From: Cystobacter fuscus
Lineage (GTDB): Bacteria > Myxococcota > Myxococcia > Myxococcales > Myxococcaceae
Length of the DNA: 64,000 nucleotides
Assembly (NCBI RefSeq): GCF_002305875.1
Contig: NZ_CP022098.1
Location: 7,812,001 to 7,876,000 of the forward strand
Direction: 5' to 3'
Position numbers and translations under genes: made by a program
Shown here: positions 57,277 through 64,000 of the stretch, piece after piece
How the letters are laid out: the number at the start of each line of letters is the position of its first letter
Numbering within the stretch: position 1 is the first letter of the stretch
Notes under the pieces: generated by a model
Databases searched by the model: none
The model's input: only the letters and a program-made list of their open reading frames with translations
Told to the model about the DNA's origin: nothing

Positions 57277-59952
57277 TCAGTGCGCGTCCGCCCACGTGTT
57301 TCCGGCCCCCACTTCCACCTTGAGCGGCACCTTGAGCGTCATCACCGCGCCCATGCACCGGCGCGACAGCTCCTTCACGGCCTCCACCTCGTCGTCGGGC
57401 GCCTCGAAGAGCAGTTCGTCGTGCACCTGCAGCAGCATCCGCGTGCGCAGCTTCTTGCGGGCCAGCTCCGCGTCCACCTCCAGCATCGCCTTCTTCATGA
57501 GGTCGGCCGCCGTGCCTTGAATCGGCATGTTGATGGCGGCGCGCTCGGCGGCCTGCACCACCTGGCGGTTCTTCGCGCTCAGGTCCCCCATGGGCCGACG
57601 CCGTCCGAAGAGCGTCTCCACGTAGCCCCGCTCGCGCGCCACCCGCACCGTCTCGTCCAGGTAGCGCTTGATGCCGGCGTAGCGCGTGAAGTAGCGCTCG
57701 ATGATGTCGCGCGCCTCCTCCTCGGGGATGTTCAGGCGCGTGGACAGGCCGTAGGGCGACAGGCCGTAGGCGATGCCGAAGTTGACCATCTTCGCCACCC
57801 GGCGCTGCTCCTTCGTCACCTCCGCCTGCGGCACGCCGAAGACCTCCGCCGCGGTGCGGCTGTGGATGTCCTCGTCCCGGGAGAAGGCGTCCAGCAACAC
57901 CTCGTCCTCGGCGATGTGCGCGAGCAGCCGCAGCTCGATCTGGCTGTAGTCCGCGGAGACGAGCTGGTGGCCCTCGTCGGCGATGAAGGCGCGGCGGATC
58001 TCCATGCCCAGCTCGGTGCGGATGGGGATGTTCTGCAGGTTCGGATCCGACGAGGACAGGCGCCCCGTGGCCGTGGCCGCCTGGTGGAAGGTGGTGTGCA
58101 GGCGCCCGTCCCTCGTCACCAGCTCCGGCAGCGTGTCCAGGTAGGTGCTCTTGAGCTTGGACAGCGAGCGGTACTCGATGATGGCGCGCGGCAGCGCGTG
58201 CTTCTCGGCGAGCTTCTCCAGCACCTCCTGGTCCGTGGACGGGCCCGTCTTGCCGCGCTTGAGCACCGGCAGCTCCAGCTTCTTGTAGAGCACCTCCGCG
58301 AGCTGGGGGTTGGAGCCCACGTTGAACTCGGTGCCCGCGAGCTGGTGGATCTCCTTCACCTTGGCGTCGCACTCGGTGCCCACCTTCTCGGAGATCTTCC
58401 GCAGCGTCGCCACGTCCACCTTCACGCCCCGCTCCTCCATGCGCGCGAGGATGGGCACGAGCGGCACCTCCAGCTCCCTGGCGAGCCGGTTGAGGCCCAG
58501 GGGCTCCAGCTCCTCCTGGAGCCCGGGCACGAGCCGCCGCGCCACGTCCGCGCGCACCGCGTACGCCACGGCCACCTCCCCGGGCGAGAAGTCCTTCAGG
58601 GGCCGCGGCTTGCGTCCGCCCGTGGCGGGCAGCTCGGGCAGGTCCACCTGCATCCGCTCGCGGGCGAGGAACTCCAGGGAGTGGTCGCGCCGCGACGCAT
58701 CCAGCAGGTAGCTCAACAGCTCGACGTCGTCCTCCCCTCCCCGCAGGTGGATGCCCTCGCGCGAGAGCAGGAGCCACAGCGCCTTGAGGCCGTGCCCGCC
58801 CTTCTTCACCCCCTCGTCCTCCAGCACATCCGCGAGCGCGCGCTTGAAGTCCGCGGGCTTCGCCTGCTCCACGCCCAGCCCCTCGTGGCGCAGGGGCACG
58901 TAGCGCGTGGTGCCGTCCGGCAGCGCCACCCCGAGCCCCACCAGCGTGGCGGACAGGGGCAGACCCTCGTAGGCGGGAAAGAGCGTCACCCGCCCCGCCT
59001 GACGGATGGCCGCGGCGAGCGCCTCGAGCGCCTCCTTCGTGGTGACCTGCTCCGTCTCCATCTGGAGCTTCGTGGGCTCGCGGGCGGGCAGCTCCTTGAG
59101 CAGCGCGGAGAACTCCAGCTCGGTGAAGAGCGGGCGCAGGAGCTCCTCGCGCAGGGGCTGGCGCACGAGCTGGGGGATGCTCGCGTCCAGCTTCAGGTCC
59201 GTGCGGAACGTCACCAGGTCGCGCGCGAGCAGCAGGCTGTCGCGGTGCGCCTCCAGGGCCGCGCGCATCTTCGGCTTCTTCACCTCGGTGAGCCGCGAGA
59301 GCAACGCGTCCACGCCGCCAAACTGGGTGAGCAGCTCCACCGCGCTCTTCGGGCCGATGCCCGGCACCTTGGGCACGTTGTCGATGGCATCCCCGATGAG
59401 CGCCAGGTAGTCGCGCATCTGCGCGGGCTCGATGCCCAGGCGCTCCTTCACCTCGGCGGGATCCGTGTAGCGCTCGTTCTGCGGATCATAGAGGTGCACG
59501 TGCTCGGAGACGATCTGCACGAAGTCCTTGTCCCCGGTGACGACGAGCACGTCGAAGCCCTCGGCCACGGCGCGCTGGGCCAGGGTGCCGATGACGTCGT
59601 CCGCCTCCCAGCCGGCCACCTCGAGGATGGGCAGCGCGAGCCCCTCCACCACCCGGCGGATGTAGGGGAACTGCTGGGCCAGGTCCTCGGGCATCGCCTT
59701 GCGGTTGGCCTTGTAGTTGGGATCGATCTTCTGGCGCTCGGCGCGGCTCTCCTTGTCGAAGGCGAGCGCCACGTGGGTGGGCTCGAGCTCCCGGAGCGCC
59801 TTGAGCACCTGGCGGGTGAAGCCCAGGGTGGCATTGGTGGGAATCCCCTGGCGGGTCGTCAGGGGGGGAATGGCGTGATAGGCGCGGAAGATGAAGCTGG
59901 AGGCGTCGATCAGGACGAGGCGGGGCGCGCCATTCGAAGGAGGGGGGACCAT
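57277..59952 (-). CDS. polA: DNA polymerase I
   Basis: 891 residues from the ATG at 59952, which has AAGG eight bases upstream; an in-frame GTG at 59976 adds eight residues. Repair and Okazaki-fragment enzyme. Order: 5'-3' exonuclease (about 10-290; ALAFDKESRAERQ, VVTGDKDFVQ, GIGPKSA); 3'-5' exonuclease-like domain (about 310-470); polymerase (about 490-891) with SADYSQIELRLLAH, RRVAKMVNFGIAYG and LLQVHDELLFEA. The DxE that carries the proofreading metal ligands in E. coli Pol I is FPAYEG here, so proofreading is probably absent, as in Taq and Bacillus enzymes. Confidence 0.97.
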   Translation of the reverse strand: MVPPPSNGAPRLVLIDASSFIFRAYHAIPPLTTRQGIPTNATLGFTRQVLKALRELEPTHVALAFDKESRAERQKIDPNYKANRKAMPEDLAQQFPYIRRVVEGLALPILEVAGWEADDVIGTLAQRAVAEGFDVLVVTGDKDFVQIVSEHVHLYDPQNERYTDPAEVKERLGIEPAQMRDYLALIGDAIDNVPKVPGIGPKSAVELLTQFGGVDALLSRLTEVKKPKMRAALEAHRDSLLLARDLVTFRTDLKLDASIPQLVRQPLREELLRPLFTELEFSALLKELPAREPTKLQMETEQVTTKEALEALAAAIRQAGRVTLFPAYEGLPLSATLVGLGVALPDGTTRYVPLRHEGLGVEQAKPADFKRALADVLEDEGVKKGGHGLKALWLLLSREGIHLRGGEDDVELLSYLLDASRRDHSLEFLARERMQVDLPELPATGGRKPRPLKDFSPGEVAVAYAVRADVARRLVPGLQEELEPLGLNRLARELEVPLVPILARMEERGVKVDVATLRKISEKVGTECDAKVKEIHQLAGTEFNVGSNPQLAEVLYKKLELPVLKRGKTGPSTDQEVLEKLAEKHALPRAIIEYRSLSKLKSTYLDTLPELVTRDGRLHTTFHQAATATGRLSSSDPNLQNIPIRTELGMEIRRAFIADEGHQLVSADYSQIELRLLAHIAEDEVLLDAFSRDEDIHSRTAAEVFGVPQAEVTKEQRRVAKMVNFGIAYGLSPYGLSTRLNIPEEEARDIIERYFTRYAGIKRYLDETVRVARERGYVETLFGRRRPMGDLSAKNRQVVQAAERAAINMPIQGTAADLMKKAMLEVDAELARKKLRTRMLLQVHDELLFEAPDDEVEAVKELSRRCMGAVMTLKVPLKVEVGAGNTWADAH

Positions 59953-60017
59953 GGGCTCGGCCTTAACCGAGCCCACGGCCCTCTGTCCACGTTGGTAGGA
60001 AGCTCAGACGCTACCCG

Positions 60018-62234
60018 TCAACACCCGCTCTGCTTCTTCTGCTCGGCGACCTTCTCCGCCATGCCGTCGTTGGGCACGGCGTATTCCAGGACGAGGTCCA
60101 GCTCCTGGCACGACTGGGCGGACTTGAAGGCCTTGAGGGCGCGCGTGGAGCACCGGCCCACGTCCGAGTTGAGATCCGTGTTGCCCGCGTAGAAGCTGAA
60201 GCCCAGCTTCCAGATGCGGCAGGCCCGGCGCCCGTCTCCGCGCTCGTCCCAGTACTTGCCGCGGGTGATGGCCTTGGCGGCCATGTCCTGCTGGATGTTG
60301 CGGCGATAGAAGGACGGACGCGACTCGAACAGGTTGTCCATCAGCCGCTTGTCCACGCCCAGCGCCTCCTGGAGCGACTCGGCGGCCTTCTCCACGTCCT
60401 CGCTCTGCAGGTGGCCCTGGCCGATCTTGAAGAGCTGATCCACGTTGTTCACGTCCGCGATCATCTTGTCCGCGTCCGCGTGGTACTGGGCCATCTCGTA
60501 GTTGTTGCGCAGCCGCTGCAGCGTGGCGACGGCCTCGTTGCCGCGTCCGCCCCAGTAGTCCAGCATCGCCTCGTACATGAACTTGTTGGAGAAGCGCTGC
60601 TTGAAGGCCTCCTCCACCACCTTGCGGGGATTGGGCGCCGCGTCGTCATCCATGAAGATGTCCGACACGGGGCAGTGCCAGGGCTCGGCGTTGGGATCCA
60701 ACCTCTGCCGGGCGTTGAGGAAGTCCACGTAGAGCTTGTTCTTCGGCCGCCACTCGGTGCGGCCCAGGCGCCGGCGCGAGTCGATCACGAGGGTGAAACC
60801 GATGGGCGGCTCCAGCTCCTCGCGCGCCATCTTCTGGCAGGCGAATCCCATGTAGCGCTCGCACCGGGGCACCGCCGCGCTCCACTGGGCGTCGCGCACG
60901 TAGCGCTTGCAGTCGTCCTCGGAGCGCTTCATCACCTGGAGCACCGCCTCCTGCACCTTGGGCTTGGCCCGGCGGAAGTAGGTGCTCTCCTTGGGAATCT
61001 TCTTGAAGAGATCCAGCGCCTCCTCGTCCTTGCCGCGCTGGAGCGCCTTGATGCCCTGGGCGAAGTGCTCCGAGGCGGGCTTCTCCAGCGTGATGCGCTT
61101 CATGAGGGAGACGGCCTCGGAGTTGATGGGGTCGAGGTTCAGCACCTTCGAACAGGCCGCCTCCGCCCGGCCCCAATCCGGCTCGCCGCCCATCTCCATG
61201 GAGGAGTAGGAACGGCACTGGCTGAGCAACTCCTGGATCTGCTCGGAGGGATCCGCGGCGGGCGCGCTCCCGGAGGCCAGGGCCCTCGAGCCACCCTCCT
61301 CCGAGCCTCCCGTGGTGCTCTTGATGATTCCCGCCACCAGCAGCACGCCCACCACACTGGCGGCCACGACGAGCAACCGCTTGCGCGAGGCCGCCGCGGG
61401 TGCCACCTCCGAGCCAGCCTCGGCGCGCGAGGCGCGGCCCTTCCTGGCTGGCGCGGAGCCGGTGCGCTCGACCACCACCTCCACCATGCCGAAGGTGATG
61501 ACGTCGCCGGGTTGCAGCTCCATGGGCTCGTGGGGGCTCACCCGCTCGCCATTGAGCAGCGTGCCGTTGGCACTGCCCAGGTCGCGCAGCACCGGACCGT
61601 CTGGAGTGAGCTCCACCTCGGCGTGCCGGCGGCTCACCGAGTCGTCGTCGAGCAACACCGTGGCGGGCGCCTGCCGGCCCGCGACCAGCTTGCTCTGGAG
61701 CGGGAACTTCTGGTTGGCCCAGGGACCCGTGAGGCCCTTGAGCACGAACCCGCCCTCGTCCTCCTTCTCCCCGTCCGCGTTGTCCTCCGGGGCAGGCGCC
61801 GCGGCGGACGCGGGCCGCCGGGCGAGCGCCGAGGGAGGTCGCTTTCCGGCGGGGATCGACCGGGTGGGCGCGGGCCTCGCGCCACCGGGCGCCGCGCCTG
61901 CCTCGCCCGCGGGCTTCGCGCTCCGGCGTGCCCCGGCGGGCCGGGCGGGCGCCTTGAGCCGCAGGGCGTAGTCGCCCAGCACCACCTCCGACGTGGGCGT
62001 GAGGGCCGTGGCGCCGGTGATGCGCTGGCCATCCACGAAGGTGCCATTGGCGCTTCCCACGTCCTCCACCATCACCGAGCCGTCTTCCTCGAAGAAGCGG
62101 GCGTGGCGACGCGACACACCGCCCTCGGCGAGGACCAGATCGTTGGTGCCGTCCTGGCGGCCGACCCTCAGCTCGCCAGACAGTTCATGCTCGCTCTCGC
62201 TGCCGTCGGGATGACGGATGACCAGGGTAGGCAT
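60018..62234 (-). CDS. Double-FHA, membrane-spanning protein with TPR-like region
   Basis: 738 residues. FHA1 (about 3-95; GRQ, VSRRHA, SANGTFV) and FHA2 (about 165-255; GRQ, VSRRHA, SANGTLLN), phosphothreonine-binding modules, separated by a Pro/Ala linker; a membrane helix (about 288-305); then an about 430-residue extracytoplasmic, helical, TPR-like region with paired Cys residues. It starts 7 bp after the FHA-CpaF gene, so the two are co-transcribed. It may gather phosphorylated partners around a secretion or pilus machine; this is inference. Confidence 0.85.
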   Translation of the reverse strand: MPTLVIRHPDGSESEHELSGELRVGRQDGTNDLVLAEGGVSRRHARFFEEDGSVMVEDVGSANGTFVDGQRITGATALTPTSEVVLGDYALRLKAPARPAGARRSAKPAGEAGAAPGGARPAPTRSIPAGKRPPSALARRPASAAAPAPEDNADGEKEDEGGFVLKGLTGPWANQKFPLQSKLVAGRQAPATVLLDDDSVSRRHAEVELTPDGPVLRDLGSANGTLLNGERVSPHEPMELQPGDVITFGMVEVVVERTGSAPARKGRASRAEAGSEVAPAAASRKRLLVVAASVVGVLLVAGIIKSTTGGSEEGGSRALASGSAPAADPSEQIQELLSQCRSYSSMEMGGEPDWGRAEAACSKVLNLDPINSEAVSLMKRITLEKPASEHFAQGIKALQRGKDEEALDLFKKIPKESTYFRRAKPKVQEAVLQVMKRSEDDCKRYVRDAQWSAAVPRCERYMGFACQKMAREELEPPIGFTLVIDSRRRLGRTEWRPKNKLYVDFLNARQRLDPNAEPWHCPVSDIFMDDDAAPNPRKVVEEAFKQRFSNKFMYEAMLDYWGGRGNEAVATLQRLRNNYEMAQYHADADKMIADVNNVDQLFKIGQGHLQSEDVEKAAESLQEALGVDKRLMDNLFESRPSFYRRNIQQDMAAKAITRGKYWDERGDGRRACRIWKLGFSFYAGNTDLNSDVGRCSTRALKAFKSAQSCQELDLVLEYAVPNDGMAEKVAEQKKQSGC

Positions 62235-62241
62235 GATGGGG

Positions 62242-63984
62242 TCAGTCCTCGCGGAAGATGCTCATGTTGACGGGGATGCCCTTGCGCTGCAGGTCGTCAT
62301 AGAACTTGGGCACGAAGCCGCTCGCCACGTACCGGCCGCGCACCTTGCCCTCGTCCGTGAAGCCTTCCTGCTTGTAATAGAAGATGTCCTGGAGGGTGAC
62401 GATGTCCACCTCCATGCCGGCGATCTCCGTGATGAAGCAGATCTTGCGCGTGCCGTCGGAGAAGCGCGTCTGCTGCACGATGATGTGCACCGCGCTGGCG
62501 ATCTGCTCGCGGATGGCCTTCACCGGCAGCTCCATGCCGCTCATGAGCACCATCGTCTCCAGCCGGGCGATGGCGTCGCGTGGCGTGTTGGCGTGCAGCG
62601 TGGTGAGCGAGCCGTCGTGGCCCGTGTTCATCGCCTGGAGCATGTCCAGCGTCTCGCCCGCGCGGCACTCGCCCACCACGATGCGGTCGGGCCGCATGCG
62701 CAGGCAGTTCTTCACCAGATCGCGGATGGTGATGGCGCCCTTGCCTTCCAGGTTGGGTGGACGGCTCTCCAGTTGCACCCAGTGATCCTGCGGCAGTTGC
62801 AGCTCGGCGGCGTCCTCCACCGTGACGATGCGCTCGTCCTCGGGGATGAAGGAGCTGATGATGTTGAGCGTCGTCGTCTTGCCCGAGCCCGTGCCGCCCG
62901 AGATGACGATGTTCTTGCGCGCCTTGACGCACATCTCCAGGAACTCGGCCATCTGCGCCGTGACGGTCTTGAACTTGATGAGATCCTGGATCTTCAGCGA
63001 GTCCTTCTTGAACTTGCGGATGGTGATGCAGGGGCCCTTGAGCGCCAGCGGCGGGATGATGGCGTTGACGCGGCTGCCGTCCTTGAGGCGCGCGTCCACC
63101 AGGGGGCTGGACTCGTCGATGCGCCGGCCGATGGGCGCCACGATCCGCTCGATGACCCCGAGCACCGCCTGGTTCGAGCTGAACGTCTTCTCGCTCAGCA
63201 CGAGCTTGCCCTTGCGCTCGATGTAGATCTGGTTGGCGTGGTTGACCATGATCTCGCTGATCTCATCCGACGCGAGGAACGCCTCCAGGGGCCCCAGGCC
63301 CAGCGCCTCGTTGATGACGTCGGTGAGCAGCTCCTCGCGGTCCACCTCGGGCGGCAGCTCTCCGTCCGCCTCCATCTGATCGATGATGTCGCTGATGGCC
63401 TTCTCGGTGCGCCGCCACAGCTCGTCGTCCCCGAGCCTGTCCATGTCCATGCGGCGCAGGTCGAGGTACTCGATGAGCCGATCGTGGATCTCCTTCTGAA
63501 GCCGGGTGTAGGCCTCCACCCGGGGATCAATCCGCTTCCTGTTCTTGGCGAGCGCCGAGGCGAGCGAGGCGGGCATGCGCGCGTTGGCTTCCTGCTGCGC
63601 GGGCGGCTCCTCCTCGTAGGGCTCTTCCTCGACGGGCTCCTCGTCGTAGTACTCCTCCTCGGGAGGCGCCGTGCGCGTCTGGGAGGCCTCCTCCTCGAGC
63701 GCCTCCACGTTGAGGATGTAGTCGCCGATGGAGATCTGATCGGTCGGCTTGACCACCTGCGGCCCGGCGATCTTCTTGCCGTTCACGAAGGTGCCGTTGG
63801 TGGACTTCATGTCCACGACGATGAACTTGCCGTCCTTGGCGATGATCTTCGAGTGGTACTTGGAGACATTGCCCTTGGCGAGGCGGATGTCGTTGCCATC
63901 CAGGCGACCGATGGTGATCTCGTTCTTCTCGAACTCGATCTGCTCGGTGCCGCCACCCTTCTCCTCGAGCGTAATCAGAAACAT
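62242..63984 (-). CDS. FHA-domain CpaF/TadA-type secretion ATPase
   Basis: 580 residues; upstream gene of the pair. N-terminal FHA (about 5-95; IGRLDGNDI, VSKYHS, STNGTFVN), an acidic linker (about 100-135), then a CpaF ATPase (about 160-575) with Walker A GGTGSGKTT (~365-373), Asp box and RMRPDRIVVGECRAGE with the downstream His box (LTTLHANTPRDAIARLE). CpaF-class ATPases drive type IV Tad pili or type II/IV secretion. An FHA on such an ATPase suggests control by a Ser/Thr kinase, common in myxobacteria. No other tad genes appear in the window; upstream sequence is cut off. Confidence 0.92.
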   Translation of the reverse strand: MFLITLEEKGGGTEQIEFEKNEITIGRLDGNDIRLAKGNVSKYHSKIIAKDGKFIVVDMKSTNGTFVNGKKIAGPQVVKPTDQISIGDYILNVEALEEEASQTRTAPPEEEYYDEEPVEEEPYEEEPPAQQEANARMPASLASALAKNRKRIDPRVEAYTRLQKEIHDRLIEYLDLRRMDMDRLGDDELWRRTEKAISDIIDQMEADGELPPEVDREELLTDVINEALGLGPLEAFLASDEISEIMVNHANQIYIERKGKLVLSEKTFSSNQAVLGVIERIVAPIGRRIDESSPLVDARLKDGSRVNAIIPPLALKGPCITIRKFKKDSLKIQDLIKFKTVTAQMAEFLEMCVKARKNIVISGGTGSGKTTTLNIISSFIPEDERIVTVEDAAELQLPQDHWVQLESRPPNLEGKGAITIRDLVKNCLRMRPDRIVVGECRAGETLDMLQAMNTGHDGSLTTLHANTPRDAIARLETMVLMSGMELPVKAIREQIASAVHIIVQQTRFSDGTRKICFITEIAGMEVDIVTLQDIFYYKQEGFTDEGKVRGRYVASGFVPKFYDDLQRKGIPVNMSIFRED

Positions 63985-64000
63985 GGGCGCGGATGCTACC

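Noticed and set aside
57280-60192. Plus-strand frame of about 970 codons across the polA region
   Set aside because: Shadow of polA; His/Arg/Gly-rich without a recognisable domain.

Overview
The window is GC-rich DNA (roughly 70% by eye). Gene content points to a myxobacterium of the Cystobacterineae type: a giant modular type I PKS operon with a tandem-AT loading module, FHA-domain proteins, and long alanine/arginine-rich coding frames. The genus cannot be fixed from sequence alone.

Left 39.4 kb, minus strand: five head-to-tail PKS genes, tightly coupled (ATGA overlaps or gaps of 1-16 bp) and read from 39447 leftwards off the window edge. Domain order in order of transcription: gene 1 ACP-KS-AT(load)-AT-DH-KR-ACP; gene 2 KS-AT-DH*-KR-ACP; gene 3 KS-AT-DH-KR-ACP; gene 4 three modules (KS-AT-DH-KR-ACP, KS-AT-KR-ACP, KS-AT-DH-KR-ACP); gene 5 KS-AT-DH-ER*-KR... 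(cut by the window edge). Asterisks mark domains whose motifs look lost.

The AT motifs predict methylmalonyl, methylmalonyl, methylmalonyl, atypical, malonyl, malonyl, methylmalonyl. The KR types read B, A, B, B, A, B, then unknown. Placed on a carbon chain, this matches the myxalamid skeleton: methyls at C14, C12, C10 and C2, alcohol at C13, and 14E/10E/8E/6Z/4E/2E alkenes, with the single Z alkene falling on the second A-type KR. I therefore assign the operon to the myxalamid (mxa) family, with the alanine-incorporating, reductively releasing NRPS expected beyond position 1. So the main system is most likely a known pathway, but it has several catalytic oddities that are worth testing: a KR without its catalytic serine, a methylmalonyl-type AT with a rebuilt pocket, a module lacking DH, and a dead-looking ER.

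39448-39886 is the operon's upstream region. It is AT-rich against the local background and carries a 13-bp palindrome. This is also the right-hand boundary of the cluster.

Right 24 kb looks like ordinary chromosomal genes: an alanine-rich 11-residue-repeat protein, an M3 peptidase lipoprotein, a histidine kinase/response regulator pair, a TonB-like protein, a membrane-anchored Ig-like protein, molybdate permease and ATPase genes (no binding protein in view), a divergent WecG/TagA-type glycosyltransferase, a NarL-type regulator with a degenerate receiver, RDD and SpoIIM-like membrane proteins, a zinc-finger/J-domain protein, ProC, DivIVA, a membrane metallopeptidase, an unknown protein, DNA polymerase I, a double-FHA protein and an FHA-CpaF ATPase. 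No tRNA, rRNA, CRISPR array, transposase or attachment site was recognised.
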